Part shown: positions 24,061 through 33,296 of the stretch, in pieces
How the letters are laid out: each line of letters opens with the position of its first letter
Position numbering within the stretch: the stretch's first letter is position 1
Assembly (NCBI GenBank): GCA_947478525.1
Contig: CANJVU010000014.1
Coordinates: 1 to 50,848, forward strand
Direction of reading: 5' to 3'
DNA from: Thiotrichales bacterium
GTDB lineage: Bacteria > Pseudomonadota > Gammaproteobacteria > Francisellales > CACEW01
Length of the DNA: 50,848 bases
The notes under the pieces: model-generated
Databases searched by the model: none
Told to the model about the DNA's origin: nothing
What the model saw: the letters and a program-made list of their open reading frames with translations, nothing else
Program-made: the position numbers and the translations under genes

Positions 24061-24433
24061 AAACAGTGGCATCAAGCCCAATGCCGTTAGGCTCGTTAAC
24101 ATATAGTCGCCTGGCACGCTCAATTAATCTCAGCGCCAAATCATGATAAATCCGCCAGTCTCGTGCATTAAGTGCGTCAGACAATGTTGACTTGGCAGGC
24201 ACGTGCTTCAAGCCCATATGAAACAGCTTGTTCTGATTGGCGGCAAGGCAAATCTCTATATCACGCAGGGACTCTCGGCCAGTCAGTTGAGAAAAAGCCA
24301 TGATGCGGAATAACTCAGCACAATCCAATTTCTTTACGCCAGCATTGCCATTGTGCCTTGAAATGATCCGCTCAAATGTCTTCCATGGCACGAATTCCAT
24401 CACTTGTGCAAACAAAGTTCTTCCCGCACTCAT
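24061..24433 (-). pseudogene. IS4-family (DUF4372) transposase, 3'-truncated
   Basis: This is the N-terminal part (about 125 codons) of an IS4-type transposase. It starts MSAGRTLFAQVMEFVPWKTF, then shows KLDCAELFRIMAFSQLTGRESLRD and KSTLSDALNARDWRIYHDLA, typical of the DUF4372 domain. The coding sequence stops making sense exactly at the Tn3-family right repeat, just after GIGLDATV. The catalytic core with its DDE residues is missing, and the missing half is not found on the other side of the Tn3-family element. The start was set at 24433 by family similarity; an in-frame ATG 39 bases further up exists. Confidence 0.85.
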
Positions 24434-24616
24434 ACAACACTCCAGTAAAAAACTGGGAGCATCGTAACTCATAAACCAAATTCAAATCGTGGACACCCTC
24501 TGATTCTCTGAAAGAATTGAAAACAAAGGCTTGTGGGGTGAGGTGGTCAAAATCTACCGGACACTAGTGGCATTTTGTTTATTCTTAGGATATTTAAATG
24601 TGATGCTAGTGGAGTA
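24434..24616. other. Intergenic remnant between IS4 fragment and corB-like gene
   Basis: No gene or terminator is apparent. The stretch CTACCGGACACTAGTG at 24556-24571 looks like an insertion sequence end, but no matching partner is visible nearby, so it is not called. Confidence 0.3.
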
Positions 24617-25900
24617 TTATTCTTCGCTATAACTAATTTCTGGCCGTGGTAAAATTTTAGCTTGGGTAACCGCATTATCCTCCACTTCAATAATTTCTAA
24701 CGGACAGCCGTGAATGGTGATTGCCGTATTAGGGGTGGGAAGGTCGCCCAGATGTTCCAAGATTAAGCCATTCAAGGTTTTTGGGCCATGAGTAGGGAGC
24801 GATAAATGTAACTCGCGGTTGATGTCGCGGATGCTCAAATCGCCGCGCACCATCACGCTGCCATCGGGTGATCGGCGAATGGCGGCGTGGGTTGACGGTT
24901 GGTTGATACGGGTAAACTCACCAGCGATTTCTTCAATGATGTCTTCTAGTGTAATTAAGCCTTCGATTTCGCCGTATTCATTCACCACCATCGCCATTTC
25001 ATGGCCTTTCTCTTGAAATTGCTGCAATTGACGACGCAGCGAGGTGGTATTGGGGACGAAATAAGGATCTACCAGCAAGGACAGCAAGGCTTTTTTGGTG
25101 ATCACGCCTTGGTTCAATAAGTGTAGTAATTTGCGCAGAGGTAAAATACCCAACAGATTGTCAATCTCTTCACGATAGACCGGCAGTTTGGAGTAGGGGC
25201 TGTGTTGCAACAGTTTGAGAATATCATCGAGATTGGCCGAAATGTCGATGCCAATCACTTTGTTGCGGGGGATCATTACATCTTCAATCACAGCTTTTTC
25301 GAGTTCCAGTACGCCCAGTAACATCGAGCGATAAGCGCTTAATTGTTGTGAGTCAGATACTACGCTATGCAGTTCTTCATGTGATAATGCATAAAGATGA
25401 GTGCTGTGTTCAACGTCTATACCAAATAACTTTAAGATTCCATTGACCAAGCCATTAAAGGCTAATACAACTGGGTAAAGTATTCTCAACAACCATGTTA
25501 AGGTAAAAGATAAGCTAAAAGCAACGCCTTCAGAGTGTAAGGCTGCATAAGTTTTGGGGAGGATTTCACCAAAAATCAAGATAAAAATGGTCAGCAAAAC
25601 GGTTGACAGCGCCACGCCCATATCGCCAAAAAAATGGGTGGCCAAGATAGTTGCCAAGGCCGAAGCCAGAATGCTGGCAAAGGTGTTGCCAATTAAAATG
25701 GCGCCAAGCAAGCGATCCGGACGTTTGAGCAGTCGATGGCAGCGTTTGGCGCTGGCGTTTTTTTGTTTTACCAAGTGTTTGAGGCGATAGCGGTTAAGCG
25801 CCATCATGCTGGTTTCTGACGCCGAGCAGTAGGCGGATACGGAGACCAGCAGGAAAATTGCAATCAATAAACCAATAACCATAATATGTATTCCATTCAC
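24617..25900 (-). CDS. CorB/CorC-like CNNM-domain transport protein
   Basis: This 427-residue membrane protein has the order DUF21/CNNM membrane domain (about 5-190, with SASETSMMALNRYRLKHL and GEILPKTYAAL), then two CBS domains (about 210-335, including GLITLEDIIEEIAGE), then a CorC_HlyC domain. E. coli CorB (YfjD) has the same plan and nearly the same length. The family is linked to Mg2+/Co2+ efflux or homeostasis in the inner membrane. A start at 25900 gives the usual length; an internal ATG at 25882 is possible. It is divergent from the aminopeptidase gene, with about 54 bases between the starts. Confidence 0.88.
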   Translation of the reverse strand: MNGIHIMVIGLLIAIFLLVSVSAYCSASETSMMALNRYRLKHLVKQKNASAKRCHRLLKRPDRLLGAILIGNTFASILASALATILATHFFGDMGVALSTVLLTIFILIFGEILPKTYAALHSEGVAFSLSFTLTWLLRILYPVVLAFNGLVNGILKLFGIDVEHSTHLYALSHEELHSVVSDSQQLSAYRSMLLGVLELEKAVIEDVMIPRNKVIGIDISANLDDILKLLQHSPYSKLPVYREEIDNLLGILPLRKLLHLLNQGVITKKALLSLLVDPYFVPNTTSLRRQLQQFQEKGHEMAMVVNEYGEIEGLITLEDIIEEIAGEFTRINQPSTHAAIRRSPDGSVMVRGDLSIRDINRELHLSLPTHGPKTLNGLILEHLGDLPTPNTAITIHGCPLEIIEVEDNAVTQAKILPRPEISYSEE

Positions 25901-25954
25901 TTTGTTCCCATTGTATCATTATTCGTAGCTGCAATTAACCCTTTAAGGAATTTT

Positions 25955-27331
25955 ATGCCAAATGCTTTTGTTCATGCCGATTCCAGTGAATCTCCAGTGC
26001 CCATTATTCCATTGACACCGGCAACCCTGTCAGATTTTATTGAAACCCCCTGGGTGCAAGCGTGGCTCGATACCAATAATTTCAAAGCCAAACCTGGTCA
26101 GCTTTGCTTGCTGCCTGATATAGAAACCGGTGAATTATCACAAGTGTTGGTGGGTGTTGACTCGAAAAAAAGCCTGTGGAGTTTGGCCGGGCTGCCGGCT
26201 AAATTACCTCCCGGTGAGTATCAACTGTGGGATCAAGAAAATCTACTCGATGCCGAACAAGCCGCGCTAGGCTGGGGCTTGGCGTGTTATCGTTTTGATC
26301 GTTATAAAACGCAGCCGGTACAACAAGTGGCATTGGCATTAGAAACGCATTTATTGCAACGTCTGCAAGAAACCGTCGAAACCATCGGTTGGGTAAGGGA
26401 TTTGATTAACACGCCCGCAGAAGATTTAGGGCCTGATGCGCTGGCGGATGAAGCCGCTAATTTTGCTGCGGATGTCGGTGCGCAATGCCAGATCATTGTC
26501 GGCGATGCTTTGCTCGAAGCCAATTATCCATCGATTCATATGGTCGGCCGTGCCGCCACCAATGCACCGCGCTTGATTGATCTGCGTTGGGGTGATGCCA
26601 GTCATCCGAAAGTAACCTTAGTGGGTAAAGGCATTACCTTTGACAGTGGTGGTTTAGATATTAAATCTGACGCTGGCATGTTGTTGATGAAAAAAGACAT
26701 GGGCGGTGCGGCACATGCATTAGGCTTGGCGAAAATGATCATCGACCAACAATTACCGGTATGTCTGCGCGTATTAATTGCCGCCGCTGAAAATGCCATT
26801 GCGGGCAATGCGTTTCGTCCGGGAGATGTGTTGACCACGCGCAAAGGCTTAACCGTAGAAATTGGCAATACCGACGCTGAAGGGCGCCTGGTATTATGTG
26901 ATGCGTTGGCTGAAGCTTCAACCGAACAGCCAGAAATGATCATTGATTTTGCCACACTGACCGGTGCTGCCCGCGTAGCATTGGGACCTGATGTACCGGC
27001 GTTATACAGCAACCGCCCCGAAGTCGCGGCGCGGTGGATGGAGTTGGGCCAGGAACAACTGGACCCCATCTGGCATATGCCCTTGGTCGCGGAATATCGC
27101 GAATTGCTTGATAGTTCCATTGCCGACATCAATAACATGGCCAAAGGACCTTATGCCGGTTCGATTACTGCCGCCTTGTTCTTACAAGAATTTGTCGATG
27201 CCACCATCGATTGGGTGCATATCGACGTCATGGCGTGGAACACCAAAACCAAACCCGGACGACCTGAAGGCGGTGAAGCCATGGGTATCCGTACCGCGTT
27301 GGCCTATTTGGTTGAGAGGTATGCCAGCTAA
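25955..27331 (+). CDS. M17 leucyl aminopeptidase family protein
   Basis: This 458-residue cytosolic metalloexopeptidase removes N-terminal residues from peptides using two divalent metals. The M17 hallmark NTDAEGRL is present near residues 307-314. The lysine/aspartate metal site GKGITFDSGGLDIKSDAGM lies about 226-244, and DMGGAAHALGLAK follows. The C-terminus shows WNTKTKPGRPEGGEAMGIR. It is closer to the shorter PepB-like members than to PepA, so no symbol is given. The start at 25955 follows AAGGAATTTT and gives the family N-terminus. It overlaps the gshA start by one base. Confidence 0.9.
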   Translation: MPNAFVHADSSESPVPIIPLTPATLSDFIETPWVQAWLDTNNFKAKPGQLCLLPDIETGELSQVLVGVDSKKSLWSLAGLPAKLPPGEYQLWDQENLLDAEQAALGWGLACYRFDRYKTQPVQQVALALETHLLQRLQETVETIGWVRDLINTPAEDLGPDALADEAANFAADVGAQCQIIVGDALLEANYPSIHMVGRAATNAPRLIDLRWGDASHPKVTLVGKGITFDSGGLDIKSDAGMLLMKKDMGGAAHALGLAKMIIDQQLPVCLRVLIAAAENAIAGNAFRPGDVLTTRKGLTVEIGNTDAEGRLVLCDALAEASTEQPEMIIDFATLTGAARVALGPDVPALYSNRPEVAARWMELGQEQLDPIWHMPLVAEYRELLDSSIADINNMAKGPYAGSITAALFLQEFVDATIDWVHIDVMAWNTKTKPGRPEGGEAMGIRTALAYLVERYAS

Positions 27332-28899
27332 TGTCAGTTTTAAACACATTGTCTTTTTTACAACAGCAAAAATCGCCGACGTATTTGGCGGACATCGTCC
27401 GTGGTATTGAAAAAGAAAACTTACGGGTAACCCCAGAAGGCAAAATCGCGCAGACGGATCATCCGGAGTCGTTGGGGTCGGCATTAACCCATCCCTCAAT
27501 TACCACTGATTTTTCGGAAAGTTTGCTGGAAATGGTAACGCCACCGGTCAAGGGTATTCCTAAGCTGATGCAAGAATTATCAGAGTTACAGGCAGTGATT
27601 TATCGCCAGCTTGATCAAGAATTATTATGGCCTGCCAGTATGCCGCCTTGGGTCGATCGCCAAGAAGAAATTCGCCTGGCGTATTATGGCACCTCGAATT
27701 CGGGTACCTTAAAGCATATCTACCGTCGTGGCTTATCCTATCGCTATGGTCGCATTATGCAGGCGATTGCGGGGATTCATTACAATATTTCGTTTCCTGA
27801 TGTGTTGTTTCAACAGCTACAGCAACAGGTAAAAAACACGCAGCCGTTAACGCAGTTTCGTTCTAATCGTTACCTGGGAACGATTCGTAGTTATTTTCGC
27901 CATTATTGGTTGTTGGCGTATTTGTTTGGTGCTTCACCCGTTTGTATGAAAAGCTCAGTCAAAGGCGAAGTGCCCGAATTTTTATCTGAGGTGAATGCAA
28001 AAACCCTGGTGGGTCAATACGCCACTTGTTTGCGCATGAGCCGTTTGGGGTATCAAAACGCCGCACAATCGCAGCTAAAGATCCAGTTTAACGATTTGGA
28101 TACCTATGCCGATAGTTTATTGGCGGCAACCCAATCACCCCATGCGCCGTTTAGTGAGATTGGCGTTCACGTCGATGGTGAGCAACGGCAACTGAGCGAT
28201 AGCATTTTACAGATTGAGAATGAATATTATAGCCCAATTCGACCGAAGCAAATTGTTGAGCGTTGCGAGCGTCCAGCGACAGCGCTTAAAGCCAGAGGTG
28301 TGGCCTATTTGGAAGTGCGGGTGTTGGATTTAAATCCATTGCTACCATTGGGTATTGACCAAACGCAAATGGCCTTTATGGATGTGTTTATGATGTATTG
28401 CTTGTTATTGCCGCAGGAGGAGATTTGTTTTGATCGCTGCCACAATGCCTGGAATAATTTTGCGCTGGTGGCTACTGAAGGTCGCAAGCCGGGGTTGATG
28501 TTGCAAAACGACTGTGAAGCGATGGCCATGCAAGAATGGGCAGCATCGATTTTTACAGAATTATTGAAAATTGCACAATGGATGGATCAAGGAGTGTCTG
28601 AGCATTACCATCATCAAGCGGTTTTGGCGCAACAGAAAAAATTGAGCGATGTGGCATTAACGCCATCGGCACAAGTGTTGGCACAATTGCCTGCGCATCA
28701 TAACGACTATACCGAATTGTGTTTGAACCTGGCCAATCGCCAAAAAAAAGCCGCCTTAGCTATTCCATTACCCCATGAGCAATTAGCGCGCTATCAACAA
28801 TTGGCCAAAGAATCGTGGGTAGAGCAATGTACTTTGGAAGCCAATGATACCATCAGTTTTGAAACATATCTGAAAAAATATCTGGAGGGATGTAAATGA
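27331..28899 (+). CDS. gshA: Glutamate-cysteine ligase
   Basis: This 522-residue protein matches the proteobacterial GshA type (about 518 residues in E. coli). It joins glutamate and cysteine with ATP, the first and rate-limiting step of glutathione synthesis. Recognisable segments are GIEKENLRVTPEGKIAQTDHP near the start, TDFSESLLEMVTPP (about 49-62), GIHYNISFPD and the ring YLEVRVLDLNPLLPLGI (about 326-342). It is translationally coupled to gshB by a four-base overlap, giving the complete glutathione pathway in one operon. Confidence 0.95.
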   Translation: MSVLNTLSFLQQQKSPTYLADIVRGIEKENLRVTPEGKIAQTDHPESLGSALTHPSITTDFSESLLEMVTPPVKGIPKLMQELSELQAVIYRQLDQELLWPASMPPWVDRQEEIRLAYYGTSNSGTLKHIYRRGLSYRYGRIMQAIAGIHYNISFPDVLFQQLQQQVKNTQPLTQFRSNRYLGTIRSYFRHYWLLAYLFGASPVCMKSSVKGEVPEFLSEVNAKTLVGQYATCLRMSRLGYQNAAQSQLKIQFNDLDTYADSLLAATQSPHAPFSEIGVHVDGEQRQLSDSILQIENEYYSPIRPKQIVERCERPATALKARGVAYLEVRVLDLNPLLPLGIDQTQMAFMDVFMMYCLLLPQEEICFDRCHNAWNNFALVATEGRKPGLMLQNDCEAMAMQEWAASIFTELLKIAQWMDQGVSEHYHHQAVLAQQKKLSDVALTPSAQVLAQLPAHHNDYTELCLNLANRQKKAALAIPLPHEQLARYQQLAKESWVEQCTLEANDTISFETYLKKYLEGCK

Positions 28900-29849
28900 A
28901 AATAGGATTTGTCGCTGATGCACTGAGCCACTTTGATACCGAAACAGAGACCACCAGTGCGATGATGTTTGCCGCGCAACAACGTGGCTGGGAAGTGTAT
29001 CATATGCACATTCATGATTTGTCGGTGGTGAAAGCAAAGCCTTATGCCACCCTCAGGCAAATGCGTAATATCCAATTGATTGATGATCCTGCGTGGTACG
29101 AGTTAGAGGCGCCTAAGCAGATTCCGTTGAGCAAACTTGATATTGTGATGATGCGTAAAGATCCGCCGTTTGATATGGATTTTATTTACGCGACCTATAT
29201 TTTAGAGCTGGCTGAGCGAGAGGGCGTGTTGGTGGTTAATAAACCACAATCCCTGCGTGATTGTAACGAAAAAATGTTTATCAACTGGTTCCCGCACTGC
29301 ATTACCGATACCCTGATCAGTTGTAATGCGCAACAAATCAAAGCCTTTGTTGCGGAATATCATGACGTCATTTTTAAACCGTTGGATGGCAAGGGGGGAG
29401 CATCGATTTTCAGAATCCGCCAGAACGACGCCAATATCAACGTTACCATTGAGCTGATGACCAACTTTGGTCAACGTCAGATCATGGTGCAGCGTTATTT
29501 GCCAGAAATTAAAGACGGCGACAAACGCATTCTAATGATTAATGGCGAAGCGGTTCCCTATGCCTTAGCACGTTTTGCTAAAAGTGGTGAAACCCGTGCT
29601 AATATCTCTGCGGGTGGCAGTGTCAATGGTATGTCGCTGAATGAACGTGAACACTGGTTATGCCAGCAAGTCGGGCCCACCTTGCGTGAAAAAGGCCTGC
29701 TGTTTGTGGGACTGGATGTTATTGGTGGATTTATTACGGAGATCAATGTGACCTCACCTACCTGTGTGCGTCAGTTGGACGCGCAATTTGGCCTGAATAT
29801 TTCAGCACAGTTGTGTGAAGTGATGCTGAAAGTGTGTCAAAAAGTATGA
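28896..29849 (+). CDS. gshB: Glutathione synthetase
   Basis: This 317-residue ATP-grasp ligase adds glycine to gamma-glutamylcysteine. Its features include MKIGFVADAL at the N-terminus and MMRKDPPFDMDFIYATYILE (about 85-104). The ATP-grasp segment FKPLDGKGGASIFRI lies about 158-172, and VGLDVIGGFITEINVTSPT near 270-288 carries the metal-binding residues. Length equals that of E. coli GshB. It follows gshA with an ATGA overlap and is preceded by GGAGGG. Confidence 0.95.
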   Translation: MKIGFVADALSHFDTETETTSAMMFAAQQRGWEVYHMHIHDLSVVKAKPYATLRQMRNIQLIDDPAWYELEAPKQIPLSKLDIVMMRKDPPFDMDFIYATYILELAEREGVLVVNKPQSLRDCNEKMFINWFPHCITDTLISCNAQQIKAFVAEYHDVIFKPLDGKGGASIFRIRQNDANINVTIELMTNFGQRQIMVQRYLPEIKDGDKRILMINGEAVPYALARFAKSGETRANISAGGSVNGMSLNEREHWLCQQVGPTLREKGLLFVGLDVIGGFITEINVTSPTCVRQLDAQFGLNISAQLCEVMLKVCQKV

Positions 29850-29916
29850 AGGGTCTACACCTTATTAAAATAACCTGATACCATAGGCAAGTTTGAAAAC
29901 CAACGAGGGTATTGGC

Positions 29917-30849
29917 GTGAATTCAATGTTTAAGCTCATCGGCGTATTATTTTTAACCGTGTTATTGGCCAGCACGTCGTTTGCCATGACCAGCTATGGC
30001 CCTACCAAAAAGGGTGACACCACCTGGCGGGTGGCCAAACATTTTAGAGTCAAAGATGTGTCGATGGATGATTTGATCAATGCGATTCAATCATTGAATC
30101 CTAGTGCTTTTGGCGGTCCGAATAATGTTACCTTGGCGTTGGGACAAACCTTGAAAATCCCTACGACCAAGCAAGAAGTGATGCAAGCCAATAATGAAAC
30201 TTCAGCAGTAACTCAAACAGAAGCCTTTGCTGTTTCACAGCCGATGCAGTCTACTCCAGCTCCTGCAGCTGATGCATCAACGACAACAACGGCTTCTGAT
30301 ACATTGGCAACCGCACAGCCTATTCCTAATGCTAATATTAATAGTGATATGGGTTCTTCATGGTGGTCATGGCTATGGTTTATTCTGTTTGTCATTGCCC
30401 TAGGGCTTTATGTGCGCAGCCGTTGGCTGGTAAAAAAATTACGTATGACGCATCATATTGTCACGCATCGTCTGGGGATGGGTGGGCGGCGAGGTGAGTC
30501 GGCGCCAAAAGAAGTTTCCCGTTATAACACACTGGGTATGAAGCCACGTGATCCTACTAAAATGACGGCCAGTGCATCGGCGGAAACCAAAATCATCGGC
30601 GAAGTGAGCAATGACATGGCGGCTCAACAATACGATGCTGCAGAAAAAAAATTGCTAAACGCGATTCGCCAAAATAAGATGAATCTAGATTTGCGCATGA
30701 AGCTACTGGATGTCTATGTGGCAATGAATAATCAAAGTGCATTCAGTAAACAGGCGGAATACTTGCTCAAACATATGATCAGCGAGAATGATGATGTGTG
30801 GGCGCGGGTGCGTAATATGTATTTGAAAAAATGGGTCTATGACGAATAA
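29917..30849 (+). CDS. Short FimV/HubP-like LysM-type protein
   Basis: This 310-residue protein begins with a signal peptide or N-terminal anchor (MFKLIGVLFLTVLLASTSFA), then the FimV N-terminal signature YGPTKKGDTTWRVAKHF and LINAIQSLNPSAFGG. That segment is followed by a LysM-like repeat (LALGQTLKIPT). A Pro/Ala/Thr-rich linker leads to a single membrane helix (SWWSWLWFILFVIALGLYVR). The cytosolic tail ends in a FimV C-terminal-like helical bundle. FimV/HubP proteins organise cell poles and type IV pili, but usually have 600-1,700 residues, so this is a reduced version. A GTG start at 29917 has GAGGG seven bases upstream; an ATG three codons later is the alternative. Confidence 0.8.
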   Translation: MNSMFKLIGVLFLTVLLASTSFAMTSYGPTKKGDTTWRVAKHFRVKDVSMDDLINAIQSLNPSAFGGPNNVTLALGQTLKIPTTKQEVMQANNETSAVTQTEAFAVSQPMQSTPAPAADASTTTTASDTLATAQPIPNANINSDMGSSWWSWLWFILFVIALGLYVRSRWLVKKLRMTHHIVTHRLGMGGRRGESAPKEVSRYNTLGMKPRDPTKMTASASAETKIIGEVSNDMAAQQYDAAEKKLLNAIRQNKMNLDLRMKLLDVYVAMNNQSAFSKQAEYLLKHMISENDDVWARVRNMYLKKWVYDE

Positions 30850-30862
30850 GGATACTTAACTC

Positions 30863-31816
30863 ATGCAATTTTTAGATTTTGAACAACCCGTCGCGGAATT
30901 AGAGGCCAAGGTAGAGGCGCTACGCAAAGTGACTGACTTGGCAGAAATTAACATTGCCGAGGAAATTGAAAAATTAAAGCAAAAAAGCGATAAACTCACC
31001 AAAAAGATTTTTGCGGGGTTGACCGATTGGCAAGTGATTCAACTGGCGCGTCATCCTGAACGTCCCTATACCCTCGACTATATCCAGCATGCTTTTAGTG
31101 ATTTTCAAGAGCTACGCGGCGATCGTCAATTTGCGGATGACCGCGCTATTGTCGGTGGTTTGGCGCGTTTGGGGGGGCTGCCGGTAATGGTCATCGGTCA
31201 GCAAAAAGGCCGTGATACCAAGCAAAAATTAATGCGTAATTTTGGTATGCCGCATCCAGAGGGTTATCGCAAAGCATTACGCTTAATGAAACTGGCGGAG
31301 CGTTTTAAGGTTCCAGTGGTCACCCTCATCGATACCCCTGGTGCCTACCCTGGTATCCAGGCGGAAGAGCGCGGTCAGAGCGAAGCCATTGCCCGTAATT
31401 TATTGGAAATGGCTGAATTGAAAGTGCCTGTGGTTTGCGTGGTGATTGGCGAAGGTTGCTCTGGCGGCGCCTTAGGGATTGGTGTGGGTGATGTGCTGCT
31501 AATGATGCAGTACAGTTATTTTGCCACCATTTCTCCCGAAGGCTGTGCCACCATTTTGTGGAAAACCGCTGAAAAAGCACCGGATGCCGCAGCTATTATG
31601 GGCATTACCGCGACGCGCCTGAAAGAATTGGGCATTATTGACAAAATTATTGCAGAGCCTTTTGGCGGTGCGCATCGTCACCCGGTTGAGGCGGCGCAAG
31701 CGTTAAAACAAGCGGTAAGTCTTGAGTTGGCAAACTTACAGAAATTATCGATAGAAAAAATGTTGGAACAGCGGTATCAAAAAATGATGAATTTTGGCCG
31801 TTTCGCGGTGAAATAA
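30863..31816 (+). CDS. accA: Acetyl-CoA carboxylase carboxyltransferase subunit alpha
   Basis: This 317-residue subunit of the AccA2-AccD2 carboxyltransferase transfers carboxyl from biotin to acetyl-CoA, the committed step of fatty-acid synthesis. Typical segments are [18 protein letters not shown] at the start and [20 protein letters not shown] (about 63-82). [21 protein letters not shown], the oxyanion region [20 protein letters not shown] (about 155-174) and [15 protein letters not shown] also match. E. coli AccA has 319 residues. tilS follows after one base. The beta subunit gene accD is not in this window. Confidence 0.96.
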   Translation: MQFLDFEQPVAELEAKVEALRKVTDLAEINIAEEIEKLKQKSDKLTKKIFAGLTDWQVIQLARHPERPYTLDYIQHAFSDFQELRGDRQFADDRAIVGGLARLGGLPVMVIGQQKGRDTKQKLMRNFGMPHPEGYRKALRLMKLAERFKVPVVTLIDTPGAYPGIQAEERGQSEAIARNLLEMAELKVPVVCVVIGEGCSGGALGIGVGDVLLMMQYSYFATISPEGCATILWKTAEKAPDAAAIMGITATRLKELGIIDKIIAEPFGGAHRHPVEAAQALKQAVSLELANLQKLSIEKMLEQRYQKMMNFGRFAVK

Positions 31817-31817
31817 C

Positions 31818-33080
31818 ATGGCTTCATTGGCAATTTCGAAAATATTGAGCAAATTGCCTAAAACCATGTATAACAATACTCTTTGGATTGCTTACAGTGG
31901 CGGTGTTGATTCAACGGTATTGTTACACGCTGCAGCAAAATTGTTCAAAAATTTTGGATTTCCCCTCAGAGCCATCCATGTTCATCACGGTTTGTCGCAA
32001 TACGCCGATCAATGGGCAGCGCATTGCCAGGGTATCACTCAGTCCTTGAATATTCCCCTCATCATTAAGCGTCTACCAGATAAGCCACAAAAAGGCGACA
32101 GCATCGAAGCCTGGGCACGAGCAGCTCGTCGTGCCGCATTTGCTGAGGTAATGCAGGAAGGTGATGTGTTGGTGACGGCGCAACACGCCGATGATCAAGC
32201 CGAAACGCTTCTATTACAAATGCTCCGTGGAGCTGGGGTTGAGGGTATGGCGGCAATGCCAGCGTGGTCGACATTGGGCATTGGTCATCAATGGCGGCCG
32301 TTTCTCACTTTATCTAAAGCACAGCTACAACAATACGCACAGCAACATCAACTGCCTTGGATCGAAGATGACAGCAATCAAGATCAGCGTTTTGAACGTA
32401 ATTTTCTACGGCAACAAGTGATGCCATTACTTGCAAAGCGTTGGCCAGCAGTCGTGCCAACCCTGGGGCGCGTGGCAGAGAACTGTGCCGATGCTCAGGA
32501 GTTGATTGATTTCTGGGGTGATGAGCAGGTGGGGTATCTGACCGATCGATTGAATCGCATTACCGATTATCTGCCCATTGCGCAACGGCATATGTTGCGC
32601 GCTTGGATTAGGCGTCAAACCGGGCACATCTTAAGTCGGGCACAACTGCTTGAAGCTATTGACTCAGTGGTTAATGCCGCAATCGATGCTAATCCCGTGA
32701 TGCGCTTAGGTGAGTATGACCTACGCCGCTATCAACGGTGTTTATATTTGGTCAAGCGAGAAATATTACCTGATATCTTTGAGCAACCGTGGAATGGTCA
32801 ACAGCCGTTGATGGTGCCAGGTCAGCCAAAACCCTTAACCAAAGTTTTGTTGCAAGAACAAGGCTTGGCAGTTGATGCATTGGATTGGTCGCAGGTAGTG
32901 GTGCGGTTTCGTTACGGCAATACACGCTGCAAACCCAGGGGCCGTCAACATTCTCAGACCCTGAAAAAACTGTTATTGGAATATGGTATTCCTCCATGGC
33001 AACGCCAGCATCTGCCGTTGATTTTTTGTAATGATCAATTGGTGATGGTGGTGGGTGTATTCGTTTGCGGTGTTCAATAA
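31818..33080 (+). CDS. tilS: tRNA(Ile)-lysidine synthetase
   Basis: This 420-residue N-type ATP pyrophosphatase attaches lysine to C34 of tRNA-Ile(CAU), changing both its codon reading and its charging identity. The PP-loop YSGGVDSTVLL is at about residues 26-36, and the region HADDQAETLLLQMLRGAG at about 128-145 is also characteristic. A middle domain and a C-terminal TilS domain follow, the latter with KPRGRQHSQTLKKLL and PPWQRQHLPLIF. The order accA-tilS is common in Gammaproteobacteria. The stop is followed by an AT-rich region before the kinase-like gene. Confidence 0.95.
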   Translation: MASLAISKILSKLPKTMYNNTLWIAYSGGVDSTVLLHAAAKLFKNFGFPLRAIHVHHGLSQYADQWAAHCQGITQSLNIPLIIKRLPDKPQKGDSIEAWARAARRAAFAEVMQEGDVLVTAQHADDQAETLLLQMLRGAGVEGMAAMPAWSTLGIGHQWRPFLTLSKAQLQQYAQQHQLPWIEDDSNQDQRFERNFLRQQVMPLLAKRWPAVVPTLGRVAENCADAQELIDFWGDEQVGYLTDRLNRITDYLPIAQRHMLRAWIRRQTGHILSRAQLLEAIDSVVNAAIDANPVMRLGEYDLRRYQRCLYLVKREILPDIFEQPWNGQQPLMVPGQPKPLTKVLLQEQGLAVDALDWSQVVVRFRYGNTRCKPRGRQHSQTLKKLLLEYGIPPWQRQHLPLIFCNDQLVMVVGVFVCGVQ

Positions 33081-33186
33081 AAAAATCTTTTCGTCTCATT
33101 GCTAAGTTCATTATTCTCATTTGGTGAGGCGGCAGGTCTATGTGTTTCAGTGACCTATCAAATCCCACTTAGATTATTTTTATAAT

Positions 33187-33219
33187 TCACATTTAACTAT
33201 TTTTATAAATCACAGTTAA
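33187..33219 (+). promoter_or_regulatory. Tandem TCACANTTAA boxes upstream of the kinase-like gene
   Basis: TCACATTTAA (33187-33196) and TCACAGTTAA (33210-33219) are 23 bases apart, and each is preceded by TTTTTATAA. They lie in a very AT-rich 130-base stretch ending about 75 bases before the start codon. Direct repeats on the same DNA face are the form used by response-regulator dimers that control effector genes. No specific regulator is assigned. Confidence 0.4.
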
Positions 33220-33296
33220 AATATATTTTTTATATTTAATTTTATTTTTTAATGTGATATTGTATTGGTTATTCTTGACGGGTGAGGAGAAAATTT

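Noticed and set aside
24556..24571. CTACCGGACACTAGTG as an additional insertion sequence end
   Set aside because: It resembles an IS end, but there is no inverted partner, no transposase and no target duplication in view.
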